A stretch of DNA of 64,000 nucleotides, from positions 1-64,000 of the forward strand of contig JAKBWA010000064.1 in NCBI GenBank assembly GCA_021841025.1, given 5' to 3'. Of this stretch, positions 20,893-31,244 are shown piece after piece. The position numbers and the translations under genes were made by a program. Source of the stretch: Bacillota bacterium (GTDB taxonomy: Bacteria > Bacillota > Sulfobacillia > Sulfobacillales > Sulfobacillaceae). Position 1 is the stretch's first letter. Every line of letters starts with the position of its first letter. Under the pieces are notes generated by a model. The model did no database searches. It was not told the DNA's origin and saw only the letters and a list, made by a program, of their open reading frames with translations.

Positions 20893-21225
20893 TTACTCCA
20901 CTTCGAGTATACCTAAACGTCTAAATCGCTCCATGATGTAATCGACTGGAGTATGTTCTACTCCATTATACCCGGGTTTGGTATAAACGTTCAGAGCATC
21001 CGGGAAGACCTCCCGTAATATCTGCCGGATACGGCGCCCTGCCGCATCCGCGTCCGTGAAGATAACAACCGTATGATGCTTCACTGCTTTACGAATACGT
21101 TCCAGGCGATCCTGGTTCGGAATTCCAAATGTTGGAATAATAGGAACGTCAGGAGGAAGAACGGCTTGCAGGCGTGAACGATCATTTTTCCCTTCCACAA
21201 TCACTGCAAAATTTTCGTCACCCAT
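20893..21225 (-). CDS. Stand-alone TOPRIM-domain protein
   Basis: 110 aa; VIVEGKNDRSRLQ...VVIFTDADAAGRRIRQIL (Glu and DxD TOPRIM motifs). Confidence 0.8.
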   Translation of the reverse strand: MGDENFAVIVEGKNDRSRLQAVLPPDVPIIPTFGIPNQDRLERIRKAVKHHTVVIFTDADAAGRRIRQILREVFPDALNVYTKPGYNGVEHTPVDYIMERFRRLGILEVE

Positions 21226-22116
21226 AGCAAAATGACCTCCTTAGGAGCAGTGCAAGTATCACATCGTAATAAAAATCGGCACTGTTCCAAAGTCAATCCA
21301 ACTTCCATCGCGTCTACTTCTCTCGTTCCTGATAGAGCTTGGGTTTAACGAATGGCTAATAACGCCATAGGCACAACACCCTTGTTAGCTGTGCTAATCT
21401 TCTATCCAATCATTGCAAAAGCACTGTCAGCGACGCGACCTCTATTGTGATATTATCCACCAATTTTTTTGCATGTTCTGCAAACCCAGCCACCCCGAAC
21501 CCATTACCATCCACGATGTTTGTTTAGTCATTCAAAATCACGTCGGAGAAAATCCCCTCCCTCAGCATCAGACCAAAGACTATGTAACGGCACTGCACCA
21601 CCATCCACTTGCTACAAACCTGAACAAACTATCATGAGGAACTAACTCCTCATAGTTCCCTTGATGGATTCGTGGCCAGATAAATTCGTCGACTCAAGGA
21701 CTACTGACAATGGGCTATTAACGTCCTCTAAATCATTTTAGCAAATTCGCAGCGCCGATCCTCGGAATTTCCTGACGATTCCATTGACTTGTTAGGGATT
21801 ACATCGTGTTAAGGAATTATGCGAAACCTTGCGGGGCTATGTAATTGCCCAATTGGCCTATATGTGGCTCGCAAACATGCCTTGGGGGGTTTAGAACAAC
21901 GGACGAACCAGGCGTGACGTTAAAAGGACACTCTACATGCAAAACAAGAGGCCTCACCCCCGTGCATGTGCAATTTGCCTTTGGCGACACTCCTCCTATC
22001 ACAAACCTCATCCGAGGAACCATTGGAATTTGTTAGGGATGAATTCCTCCTTCTCTGAGTTTTAGGGTCGCCTACTGTTGCCGCGTGCCTCGGTGATGTC
22101 CATGACAGTTCTCTGT

Positions 22117-22157
22117 TATACTAAACATGTCTAGTTTTCAGCATAACCTGTCAGGTT
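22117..22157 (+). promoter_or_regulatory. Probable promoter -10 (TATACT) with downstream dyad AACCTG-T-CAGGTT
   Basis: TATACT 22117-22122; perfect dyad 22145-22157 upstream of the aldo/keto reductase. Confidence 0.4.
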
Positions 22158-22187
22158 GAATGCCCTTCGCAACGACAAATATTCCTG

Positions 22188-23057
22188 ATGAGAGGAGTCA
22201 AGGTAATGGACACCGTTTCATTTGGTTCGGAACAAACTTATGCTGCCTTGGGTCAAGGAACCTGGAGAATGGGAACAGATTCGTCGTTGTTTGCACAGGA
22301 AGTCGAGGTCATAAGAGAAGGCATAAGGCAAAATTTAAGGGTGATTGATACTGCTGCCATGTATGCTGATGGAGGAGCTGAAAGGGTGGTGGGAGAAGCA
22401 GTTCGCCCTTTACGCCAATACGTCTTTGTTGTAACCAAAGTCTGGCCTACGCATGCGAGTTACGAAGGAGTCATTTCGTCATTGAAAGACTCCTTAAACA
22501 GGCTGGGATCTGACTATGTTGATTTATTTCTTCTACATTGGCCTAGCGCCCAGTATCCTTTGAGGGAGACCCTTAAAGCCATGGCTGAAGTTTATGATAG
22601 GGGGTGGGCAAAAGCCATCGGTGTAAGCAATTTCAACGCAGATTTGCTAAAACAGACACAACAGTTCCTCGGAACCATACCTTTAACGGCCAATCAAATT
22701 GAGTACTCCTTAATGGCCCGAGCAGCAGAGGTGACGGTAATACCCTATTGTCAGGACCACAACATCACCGTAATGGCTTATTCACCCATCAAACATATTA
22801 ATGTGCTATCCCCTGACAGTAGACAAAGAACAGCCCTTAGAGAAATTGCCGCGCACTATGGTGTAACGGAACAAGCCATCGCGTTGGCATGGGTTATTCG
22901 CAAGCCTGGCACCATCGCTATTCCCAAGACATCTCGCGCTGATCGCCTTTCATCTAATTTACAAGCGCTCAAGATCACCCTTAGCCTCGAAGACGAAAAG
23001 CATTTAGATCGCATCTTCCCTCCCGCCTCACAGGACTTGCCTGTACAGTGGCTGTAA
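22188..23057 (+). CDS. Aldo/keto reductase
   Basis: VIDTAAMYADGGAERVVGEA; VDLFLLHWPS; AKAIGVSNFN; IPKTSRADRL. Confidence 0.92.
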   Translation: MRGVKVMDTVSFGSEQTYAALGQGTWRMGTDSSLFAQEVEVIREGIRQNLRVIDTAAMYADGGAERVVGEAVRPLRQYVFVVTKVWPTHASYEGVISSLKDSLNRLGSDYVDLFLLHWPSAQYPLRETLKAMAEVYDRGWAKAIGVSNFNADLLKQTQQFLGTIPLTANQIEYSLMARAAEVTVIPYCQDHNITVMAYSPIKHINVLSPDSRQRTALREIAAHYGVTEQAIALAWVIRKPGTIAIPKTSRADRLSSNLQALKITLSLEDEKHLDRIFPPASQDLPVQWL

Positions 23058-23080
23058 TCCCACTTCTCCTGTTCTTCCAT

Positions 23081-23452
23081 TTATTCGTCTGTAATGTGGG
23101 TTTGTTCCCACCACGTTAGAAACAGATCCAAAGACTGACGCCTGACACGAATCTCCTCGGCGCGTTCTTTTAAACTCTCAATTCCCTTTTCGGTAATATG
23201 GTAAAAACGCTTGGGGGCTCCTTGGTCTTCGGTAATCCAGGAAGATGACAAGGCCCCCTGATTCTCTAGATCACGCAATAATCTGTAAACTCCTCCACTA
23301 TCGATGCTCCAAACAGGGGGCAGTTCATCTTGCAGACGTTTGAGAATCGCTCCCCCGTGCATTGGTTGTTGACAAATAAATAATAAGATAAATGCTTCCA
23401 AATGCTTGCCGGTTTGATAGCGCCGTGCCGGTTCTATTGGGTTTGGCATCAA
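23081..23452 (-). CDS. PadR-family transcriptional regulator
   Basis: LEAFILLFICQQPMHGGAILKRLQDELPPVWSIDSGGVYRLLRDLENQGAL...YHITEKG. Confidence 0.85.
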   Translation of the reverse strand: MMPNPIEPARRYQTGKHLEAFILLFICQQPMHGGAILKRLQDELPPVWSIDSGGVYRLLRDLENQGALSSSWITEDQGAPKRFYHITEKGIESLKERAEEIRVRRQSLDLFLTWWEQTHITDE

Positions 23453-23592
23453 AAACTCCTCTTTATTTTCATTAACTCTCTCCCTACCTTAACAAAAAGT
23501 TGGCGATGATGCTATTGCCAACGGCAAACGAATGAAGCCACACTGGGTACTGATGGGGCTTTCCGAGTAGAACGCACTGGCTTCATGCTCCC

Positions 23593-24780
23593 CTAAAATG
23601 CGCTGTATCCGAGAAGATCTCGTCCCACAATCAACGTATGAATTTCATAAGTTCCTTCATAAGTGTCAACCGTCTCCAAATTGGCCATATGACGAATGGC
23701 TGTATAGTCTGTGCTGATTCCATTTCCGCCCAGTAATTCCCGTGCCATTCGGGCAATTTCGAGAGCTGCACGAGCATTATGCCGCTTGGCCATGGAAACC
23801 TGGCTATAACTCAACTGGTCTGACTGATATAAGATTCCCAGTTGCCTCGCCATCAATTGCATATTCAGTAGTCGTGTCTGCATATCAACAATCCGTTCTT
23901 GTACCAATTGCTTGCTTGCTATGGGATGCTCAAAGGCGGTACGGCTTGAGGCGTAACGGGCACATTCCACTAAAGCGTCCATGGCAGCCCCAATTGTTCC
24001 CCAGACAATACCGTAGCGTGCCTGAGTCAAACAACTTAAAGGAGCGCCCAACCCCTGGGCCTGGGGCAAAATCATCTCTTTACCCACCCTTACAGCGTCT
24101 AAATAGAGTTCAGACGTCGCCGACATGCGCATCGATGCCTTAGTTTTAATAGGACGTGACGAAAAACCTTGTGATTGTGTCGGCACAATGAACCCCCTTA
24201 CCGTGCCCGTATCATCTTTTGCCCACACAATGGCCACATCAGCAATGTGCCCGTTGGTAATCCATCTCTTAGCGCCCGAGATCACATAACCTTCCCTATC
24301 TTGATGTGCGCGAGTCCTCATCGAGGACGGATCGGATCCCGCATCAGGTTCTGTCAATCCAAAACATCCAATCATTTCACCCAAGGCCATAGCAGGGAGG
24401 TACTTCCGTCGCTGTTCTTCAGTCCCATAACGATAGATAGCATACATCGCCAACGCTCCTTGAACCGACGCAAATGATCTGAGTCCCGAATCCCCCCGTT
24501 CCAATTCCTGCATCATAAGCCCATAGACCAACGGCGAAACATTGCTACCGCCATACACTTCGGGCAGATGCGCTCCAAATACCCCAAGGCGTCCGAGTTC
24601 AGGAATCAGAGATGGAGGAAATTCTCCTTGTTGCCACCATTGTCCGGCGTAAGGTTTTACATGCTCGTCAACGAATTGGCGAACCATATGCTGAACGTCT
24701 CGTTCTTCATCAGTCCATAGGTTGGACACATGATAAAAATCTTCAATTTTTTCCGTGAAGGCGCTTTCAGTGAATTCCAT
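23593..24780 (-). CDS. Acyl-CoA dehydrogenase (glutaryl-CoA-dehydrogenase-like)
   Basis: GCFGLTEPDAGSDPSSMRTRA; WITNGHIADVAIVWAK; ELLGGNGISTDYTAIRHMANLETVDTYEGTYEIHTLIVGRDL. Confidence 0.9.
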   Translation of the reverse strand: MEFTESAFTEKIEDFYHVSNLWTDEERDVQHMVRQFVDEHVKPYAGQWWQQGEFPPSLIPELGRLGVFGAHLPEVYGGSNVSPLVYGLMMQELERGDSGLRSFASVQGALAMYAIYRYGTEEQRRKYLPAMALGEMIGCFGLTEPDAGSDPSSMRTRAHQDREGYVISGAKRWITNGHIADVAIVWAKDDTGTVRGFIVPTQSQGFSSRPIKTKASMRMSATSELYLDAVRVGKEMILPQAQGLGAPLSCLTQARYGIVWGTIGAAMDALVECARYASSRTAFEHPIASKQLVQERIVDMQTRLLNMQLMARQLGILYQSDQLSYSQVSMAKRHNARAALEIARMARELLGGNGISTDYTAIRHMANLETVDTYEGTYEIHTLIVGRDLLGYSAF

Positions 24781-24900
24781 GAGGAAGACCTTCCTTTCTT
24801 AGGTTTGGACGAGAGGAGGAGGGCGGGCGCCAAGGCGCCCAGGCCCCTGCAACTGGTGCGGACTCCGCCCCTTATCCCCTCGCAGGTATATTAAAGAAGC

Positions 24901-26256
24901 CTACGGGCGGCTTTCTTCGGCAAATGCCTCACCCAGGATGTTCATTGCCTCTTCCAGCATGTCGGATGGCGTGTTGAGCGGAGCCAGAAAACGAATGACA
25001 TTCCCGTAAATCCCTGCTTTCAACAGAATGACCCCATGGGTCATGGCTCTCCGTAAGACTCGAGCGGTCATGTCGCTATCAGGTTCTTTTGTGTCCTTAT
25101 CTTTAACCAGTTCGATACCGACCATAGCCCCTAATCCCCTAACATCTCCAATTACAGGATACTTTCGCTGTAATGCTTCCAAGCGGCGCACCAAATATTT
25201 ACCCTGGCGTACAGCTTGAGTGAGTAAATCCTCCTCTTCAAAAATATCCAAAACGGCATTAGCGGCGACTGTCGCCAACGGGTTGCCAACATAGGTTCCT
25301 CCGAGTTGGGAATCATCGGGTCCATTCATAACCTCTGGACGTCCCATAACCCCAGACAACGGTACCCCGTCCGCAATTGATTTAGCCATAGTCAAAAGGT
25401 CGGGACGAATACCCGCATGTTCTGTAGCAAAAAACTTGCCGGTACGTCCAAAACCCGACTGAACTTCGTCAACAATCAAAAGAATGCCATGACGCTGGGT
25501 AAATTCTCGAAGCCACGGCAAAAAGTCACGAGGCGGAACAACAAATCCGCCTTCGCCTTGAACCGGCTCCACTATGACAGCGGCCACATCTTCCGGTGCA
25601 ACCTGCAACAATAATGATTGTTCTATCGCTCGAAAGCATTTTTCGCTGCATTCATGTCGACCGCTCCCTTCAGCATACGGACACCGAAATGGATAGGGAT
25701 ATGGTGCACGGTAGACCTCGGGCGCAAAAGGTCCCATCCCCGCTTTATAGGGATGCACTTTGCTGGTGAGGCTCATCGCCATAAGGGTCCGGCCATGGAA
25801 AGCCCGTTCAAACGCAATTATTCCATTACGCCTGGTATAAGCCCGGGCAATCTTAATGGCATTTTCTACGGCCTCCGCGCCAGAATTAAGAAAAACAGTG
25901 GTGGCGGGCCCACCGCCAGGAAATCGAGCATTCAAGCGTTCAGCCAACTTCACGTAGCTCTCATACGGAACCATCGTAAAATCTGTGTGCAAAAACCGAT
26001 CCACCTGTTCGTGAAGAGCTTTCTTGACTTTATCATGCGTGTGTCCAACGTTTAACACACCCACACCGCCTGATAAATCGATAAATGTATTGCCGTCAAT
26101 ATCAGTCAAAAGACTCCCGTGTGCCTTGTCGACGACAATAGGCGCATAGACAGAGGTAGCTCTGGGTGTTGCCTGACTGATACGGGATTGAACAGATTGC
26201 GACTTGGGACCTGGTATTTCAGTCTTTAATGCAATATACTTTGTAGATACTGCCAT
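24901..26256 (-). CDS. gabT: 4-aminobutyrate-type aminotransferase (class III PLP)
   Basis: FLNSGAEAVENAIKIARAYTRRNGIIAFERAFHGRTLMAMSLTSKV; LLIVDEVQSGFGRTGKFFATEH. Confidence 0.88.
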   Translation of the reverse strand: MAVSTKYIALKTEIPGPKSQSVQSRISQATPRATSVYAPIVVDKAHGSLLTDIDGNTFIDLSGGVGVLNVGHTHDKVKKALHEQVDRFLHTDFTMVPYESYVKLAERLNARFPGGGPATTVFLNSGAEAVENAIKIARAYTRRNGIIAFERAFHGRTLMAMSLTSKVHPYKAGMGPFAPEVYRAPYPYPFRCPYAEGSGRHECSEKCFRAIEQSLLLQVAPEDVAAVIVEPVQGEGGFVVPPRDFLPWLREFTQRHGILLIVDEVQSGFGRTGKFFATEHAGIRPDLLTMAKSIADGVPLSGVMGRPEVMNGPDDSQLGGTYVGNPLATVAANAVLDIFEEEDLLTQAVRQGKYLVRRLEALQRKYPVIGDVRGLGAMVGIELVKDKDTKEPDSDMTARVLRRAMTHGVILLKAGIYGNVIRFLAPLNTPSDMLEEAMNILGEAFAEESRP

Positions 26257-26312
26257 AAGAATCCTCCTTTAACATATGGGCATTTTTCGTGTACACAAGA
26301 ATGCCGAAGCCT

Positions 26313-27815
26313 TTAATCATCAATCTGAGCGCGTTGAAGCCTGCCACTGTAATCTACATATATTGCTTTCCATTCAGAAAAGAAGTCTAATGCCGCTGTT
26401 CCTGATTCCCGGTGTCCATTGCCAGTTCCCCGCGTTCCTCCAAAAGGCAGGTGTATTTCGGCTCCAGTGGTGCCAGCGTTAATGTAAATGAGGCCTGTGG
26501 CTAAATCCCGGATAGCTTCAAATGCCTGATTCACATTGCGGGTAAAAAGAGATGAGCTCAAGCCATACGTGACTCGGTTATTGGCCTCGATGGCCTCTTG
26601 CAGAGACTTCACTTTGATCATAGATAACACGGGGCCAAAAATTTCTTCCTGGGCAATACGCATTTCCATCGAAACATCGGTAAACAAGGTAGGCAGAAAA
26701 AAGTTCCCAGCAGCTAAAGCGGGATCCTGAGGAACCGTCCCGCCCATCTCGAGGCGAGCCCCTTCATCCGTGCCAATCTTGATATACTTCTTAACCTTTT
26801 CTACAGCCTGCTTATTTATTAGAGGTCCAACATCGGTCCTTTTATCCAGGCCAGAACCCAGTGTCAATTTTTCCATGCGTTCTTTTAACCGCTCGCGCAA
26901 TGTATCATAGATTCCTTCTTGGACAATCAGGCGTGAACAAGCCGTACATCGCTGCCCTGTGGTGCCAAAGGCACTCCAAATAATGCCGTCGATGGCCAAG
27001 TCTAAATCAGCATCATCCATCACAATAATGGCATTTTTCCCTCCTAGTTCCAAAGATGTGCGCTTGAGTTCTCCACCTGTCACTTTGGCTACGTGACGTC
27101 CGGTTTCGTTGGAGCCAGTAAAGGATATTAACGCCACATCAGGATGACGAATTAACGCTTCTCCAATCTCCGACCCTGAACCAAACACCAAATTCACAAC
27201 ACCACCGGGTACCCCGGCTTCTTCTAAAATTTTCACCAGTTCATACGCCAGTCGCGGGGTTTCCGATGCGGGTTTAAACACTACCGTATTGCCCATGACT
27301 ATGGCAGGGAATATTTTCCAGGTAGGAATGGCCATGGGGAAATTCCAGGGAGTAATAATGCCCGCCACACCTATAGGATCCCGTATCGTCATCGAGAACT
27401 TGTTAGGCAGTTCCGAAGGCGTCGTCTGGCCAAATGAGCGGCGTCCCTCACCCGCCATATAAAAAGCCATATCGATACCTTCTTGGACGTCCCCTTCGGC
27501 TTCCAGCAACACCTTTCCCATTTCCTGTGTCATCATGGCTGCTAATTCGGCCTTGCGTTCCAACAACATTTGTCCCACGCGAAATAACATTTCCCCTCGC
27601 TTGGGCGCTGGAACTAGGCGCCACGATGAAAAGGACGATTTGGCCGCCGCAACAGCCAAGTTCAGATCCTCACGGCTTGACTGAGGAACGTCCCACAGCG
27701 CTTCACCAGTAGCGGGATTGACAATGTTGCGATATTGCCCGTGTAAGGGTTTCGACCACTGGCCGTTAACAAAATTACATAGTCGCACAATCAAACCTCC
27801 TCTAACATCACGCAA
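26313..27815 (-). CDS. Aldehyde dehydrogenase (semialdehyde-dehydrogenase-like)
   Basis: [70 protein letters not shown]. Confidence 0.92.
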   Translation of the reverse strand: MRDVRGGLIVRLCNFVNGQWSKPLHGQYRNIVNPATGEALWDVPQSSREDLNLAVAAAKSSFSSWRLVPAPKRGEMLFRVGQMLLERKAELAAMMTQEMGKVLLEAEGDVQEGIDMAFYMAGEGRRSFGQTTPSELPNKFSMTIRDPIGVAGIITPWNFPMAIPTWKIFPAIVMGNTVVFKPASETPRLAYELVKILEEAGVPGGVVNLVFGSGSEIGEALIRHPDVALISFTGSNETGRHVAKVTGGELKRTSLELGGKNAIIVMDDADLDLAIDGIIWSAFGTTGQRCTACSRLIVQEGIYDTLRERLKERMEKLTLGSGLDKRTDVGPLINKQAVEKVKKYIKIGTDEGARLEMGGTVPQDPALAAGNFFLPTLFTDVSMEMRIAQEEIFGPVLSMIKVKSLQEAIEANNRVTYGLSSSLFTRNVNQAFEAIRDLATGLIYINAGTTGAEIHLPFGGTRGTGNGHRESGTAALDFFSEWKAIYVDYSGRLQRAQIDD

Positions 27816-28001
27816 TGTTTTGACAATTACGCGGTGAAGGATTCTCTTCCCTCATTTCTCAGTATAGCTGAATCCAAGCCTTTTTGGCTTATTGTGTCCG
27901 TGTTTCAAGCTGCTAGAGTATTGCGCGCATCTTTGTTCCTTGATAAAATTTTACTACACTTTGGTTCATCACCAATCATTACCCGTTTAAGGAGGATGAA
28001 A

Positions 28002-28304
28002 TTGGTCCATCATTTATCGCCAGAACGCGTGGAAAGCATGGCTAGAAATGGCCAAGCTATAATTGTTGATGTGAGGGAGTCCAGTGAATATAAAGCGGGG
28101 CATATTCCCCGTTCACGCCATATCCCATTGGGGCAATTGGTCCATCGCTTACGAGAGGTAAGCAAGGTCCACACTGTCGTTGTTGTGTGCCAGAGCGGAA
28201 ATCGCTCAGCACGCGCATGCGAAATGCTGCAGGAGGCTGGATACAGGAAAGTTTTCAACTTATCCGGCGGTATGAAGAACTGGAAAGGCGCAGTAGAGCG
28301 CTAA
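28002..28304 (+). CDS. Rhodanese-like domain protein (TTG start after AAGGAGG; ATG at 27996 is the alternative)
   Basis: IIVDVRESSEYKAGHIPRSRHIPLGQL...VVVVCQSGNRSARACEML. Confidence 0.85.
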   Translation: MVHHLSPERVESMARNGQAIIVDVRESSEYKAGHIPRSRHIPLGQLVHRLREVSKVHTVVVVCQSGNRSARACEMLQEAGYRKVFNLSGGMKNWKGAVER

Positions 28305-28309
28305 ACGCT

Positions 28310-28359
28310 TGCCAACCCGATTGGACTGAATCTCACCGAGTGAGCACAACGGGTTGGCA
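28310..28359 (+). terminator. Bipartite hairpin downstream of the rhodanese gene
   Basis: TGCCAACCCG (28310-28319) / CGGGTTGGCA (28350-28359), enclosing CTCAC-CGA-GTGAG. Confidence 0.5.
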
Positions 28360-28395
28360 TCTCTTGTTTATTAGTATCATGACAGTCTTTGCCAT

Positions 28396-29418
28396 TTAAG
28401 TCATAAGCAAGAACCGGGCAATATCACTTGGTGAGAGCTTGCCGGAGGCCAGACGCACCACACTTGCGCCCGTGACAAAAAACTCCGTATTAAAAGCAGG
28501 AACTTCCGCTCGTCCGGCATCGTCATAGGGAAAGAACGTCCCCCCGACAGTAATACCGTTATCAAACATTCCGCTACGCATGAACAAAATCTCCGTTTCT
28601 TCTACGGAATAATCCACTTTCACCCCTACGAATCCGCCCACGGGGTAATCACGGGCACCATCTTGATGCATTTTGCGGATAGCCAATTGACGGCTTTGCA
28701 TAAACTGCTCACTGACATCAGTAAATTCCTGATTATACCAGTTCCGGGCAATGCTAAATTTTGTAGAAAAGCCAACGGGCATGCAATGCCAATGATAACC
28801 CAAAGCCATGTTCACGGGCAGCCACCCCCGGGTCATCAGCTTATATGTTTCTTCTCCGCTTAAAGGGCTGACCAAAGGTCGTTTAGGAGGATTTAAACCT
28901 GTAAAACGCACTGCGGTCCCTAAAATGGTAAAGGATACGACTGTTTCTTCTCTGCGGAAACGGTAACGGGCATTGAGAACGGCGTGAGCCCCCACTAATG
29001 AGGCCTCTTGAATAAGACGGCTCAGCGCCTCATCCTTTGCGCGGTAATAAGCCCGGACTAAGTTCGCTGCCTCTAAATTACTGTCGAGAAAGATGTGGCC
29101 CTGGTTGTCAGTCGCCGCATGAAAATAGCACGTTCCCGTCACTTGCGCCAAGGGTTCTATTCGCAATCGTTCCACTAAAATGAAATCAGGAATCGCATAC
29201 GTGCTCATCCACGGCAGTTCTCCCGAAATCGTGCGATTGAGTCGGATTTTAGCTTTGCTGGGCAAATCCCCCGATTCCAGTTGATCTTGATCGGCTTGGG
29301 CATCCTCTAAACTCTCGCTTTCGTAAGTCCTATTGGTAATAGGTGTCGCAGCCGCATCTTGAGGTGGCTTGGATGGCCGTCGAAACAACGGCATGTGGAC
29401 ATCTCCCTTCTTTCCCAA
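28396..29418 (-). CDS. YbjQ-like (putative heavy-metal-binding) domain protein
   Basis: 340 aa; AYYRAKDEALSRLIQEASLVGAHAVLNARYRFR...FTILGTAVRF and a second, more divergent repeat. Confidence 0.6.
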   Translation of the reverse strand: MGKKGDVHMPLFRRPSKPPQDAAATPITNRTYESESLEDAQADQDQLESGDLPSKAKIRLNRTISGELPWMSTYAIPDFILVERLRIEPLAQVTGTCYFHAATDNQGHIFLDSNLEAANLVRAYYRAKDEALSRLIQEASLVGAHAVLNARYRFRREETVVSFTILGTAVRFTGLNPPKRPLVSPLSGEETYKLMTRGWLPVNMALGYHWHCMPVGFSTKFSIARNWYNQEFTDVSEQFMQSRQLAIRKMHQDGARDYPVGGFVGVKVDYSVEETEILFMRSGMFDNGITVGGTFFPYDDAGRAEVPAFNTEFFVTGASVVRLASGKLSPSDIARFLLMT

Positions 29419-29423
29419 TTGTG

Positions 29424-30281
29424 TTAGTCCACAGAACTATCATTCATCGGCAACATTAGTCCAGGAGCTTGCATCTCGACTTCTTTGAATTTCACTACTG
29501 AAGTTCCCACGGCAAAAAATTCAAGAACGTGAGAATCCCAACTGTGGTTACTTTCATTCAAATGGACTCCAACTATGCCTTGAGCCTTGAGTTCGGCTGC
29601 TTCTGTCTGCATTCGTTCCATTGCCCGTTCTCTGGCATCATAAAGGCCTTGGGTATAAGGCAATAATTCCCTGTTCTGGCCCAGTTGCCGAATAGCCGCT
29701 AAGGTCCCTTGATGTGCTACATGATAAACGCAAGACCCCATCACCAGACTTACTGGACGGTATCCTGCCTGCATCAACAAATAAAAATCCTGACCTGATA
29801 AGTCGGAAGTGAAGGGTTTATCTTTGATGGTACGGTGACTGGTGCCATCCTTGGCCTTAACGGCTGTTCCAACCGCCACAAACTCGGCAATATGCTGACC
29901 CCATTCACGGTGACTGACTTGCAGCCGCACTCCTATTATCCCGTCGGCTTTCAGTGCATCCGCCTCCTCTTCCATTCTCGTCATGGCCAATTCGCGGGCG
30001 TTATACATAGCCTGGGACAGAACAGTCATTTCCTGATTCTTTGTCCAGTTGGCCTGTTGATATCCGATATGATAAATTGACGACCCCATCACCATGCCCA
30101 ACGGCGTGAATCCCGCTTCTTCCACCAAAATAAATTCATTCACAGATAAGTCACTGGTAAAAACAAAATTTTCCGATTCCTGGTGAAGACGTGATAGTGC
30201 ATCTTGCGGCAAGTCCGAGTATTCTGCCATATGTTTTTTATCCGACCTGCTATAGTGATATCCAGGTCTTCCTCCCTTCAC
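29424..30281 (-). CDS. Protein with two YbjQ-like domains
   Basis: Internal duplication: FTSDLSVNEFILVEEAGFTPLGMVMGSSIYHIG / FTSDLSGQDFYLLMQAGYRPVSLVMGSCVYHVA; AMTRMEEEADALKADGIIGVRL / AMERMQTEAAELKAQGIVGVHL. Confidence 0.75.
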   Translation of the reverse strand: MKGGRPGYHYSRSDKKHMAEYSDLPQDALSRLHQESENFVFTSDLSVNEFILVEEAGFTPLGMVMGSSIYHIGYQQANWTKNQEMTVLSQAMYNARELAMTRMEEEADALKADGIIGVRLQVSHREWGQHIAEFVAVGTAVKAKDGTSHRTIKDKPFTSDLSGQDFYLLMQAGYRPVSLVMGSCVYHVAHQGTLAAIRQLGQNRELLPYTQGLYDARERAMERMQTEAAELKAQGIVGVHLNESNHSWDSHVLEFFAVGTSVVKFKEVEMQAPGLMLPMNDSSVD

Positions 30282-30382
30282 ATTTTATAAATCTCAGTAT
30301 AACAAATCGGCCAGCCTAAAGCCCAACCAGAGCTATGATATACTGAATTCGACACTACATTAAGCGGAGGGAACAAAGCATC

Positions 30383-31126
30383 GTGGCAGATCCCATCGAA
30401 ACCCTAGAGGGCTGGTATGCTTTTCATGACTTTCGACAGATAGACTGGACATCATGGAACGTTTCATCGGCCAGTGAAAGAAAAGAAGCAAGGAATTCTC
30501 TGGCCATGATTACTTCCGGGTGGAACCAAGCTGAAGAAGCAGGATCGGGCAGCACCGGCATATATCAGATCATTGGTCACAAAGCCGACTTGCTCTTTAT
30601 CAATTTGCGTGCGACTCCCGAAGAATTAATGGCAGCAGAAATGGATATAAACAAATCCCAGGCGAACCGCTTTCTGCGTCAATCTTATTCATATTTTTCT
30701 GTCGTAGAATTAAGCAAATACCTCGTGAAAGACCAAGTTGATCCTCTCGCGCTGCCGGGAACCAAAGAACGACTGTATCCTCGATTACCCCAGACACAAT
30801 TTGTCTGTTTCTATCCGATGACGAAGCGGCGCCAGGGTACAGACAATTGGTATATGCAATCGGCTGAACAACGACGGGAAATCATGAAAGGCCACGGCAT
30901 CTTAGGTCACAAGTATCGGGAACGGGTTACCCAGATCATTACCGGTTCCCAAGGTCTCGACGACTGGGAATGGGGTGTGACCTTGTATGCCGACGATATG
31001 GTCGATTTTAAGAAGCTAATTTATGAAATGCGATTCGATGAAGCCAGCGCCAGATTTGCTGACTTCGGGCCTTTTTTGGTGGGAAAACGGCTATCTCAAG
31101 AAGATCTCGTTACTCTGTTGAATTGA
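30383..31126 (+). CDS. hemQ: Coproheme decarboxylase / chlorite dismutase-like HemQ
   Basis: LLFINLRATPEELMAAEMDINKS; CFYPMTKRRQGTDNWYMQSAEQRREIMKGHGILGHKYRERV...DDWEWGVTLYADDMVDFKKLIYEMRFDEASARFADFG. Confidence 0.92.
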   Translation: MADPIETLEGWYAFHDFRQIDWTSWNVSSASERKEARNSLAMITSGWNQAEEAGSGSTGIYQIIGHKADLLFINLRATPEELMAAEMDINKSQANRFLRQSYSYFSVVELSKYLVKDQVDPLALPGTKERLYPRLPQTQFVCFYPMTKRRQGTDNWYMQSAEQRREIMKGHGILGHKYRERVTQIITGSQGLDDWEWGVTLYADDMVDFKKLIYEMRFDEASARFADFGPFLVGKRLSQEDLVTLLN

Positions 31127-31244
31127 CTCCACGTCGCGTTATCTTAAAACCCCTGACCGCCATGTCCGCATGATGGCGTGAATCCGCAACCGGAGTCCGA
31201 TGGTCTTCGCGTTCTAAGACTCCCCCGCACGGGTGGAGTCTTTT
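31125..31244 (+). promoter_or_regulatory. Structured leader with intrinsic terminator upstream of thrC (possible attenuator)
   Basis: Alternating complements GACTCC 31125-31130, GGAGTC 31192-31197, GACTCC 31218-31223, GGAGTC 31235-31240; the last pair forms AAGACTCC..GGAGTCTTTT. Confidence 0.5.

Noticed and set aside
24820-24845. GGGCGCC-AA-GGCGCCC palindrome between gabT and acyl-CoA dehydrogenase as a terminator
   Set aside because: Strong palindrome but no U-tract and very short loop; probably incidental GC-rich spacer.
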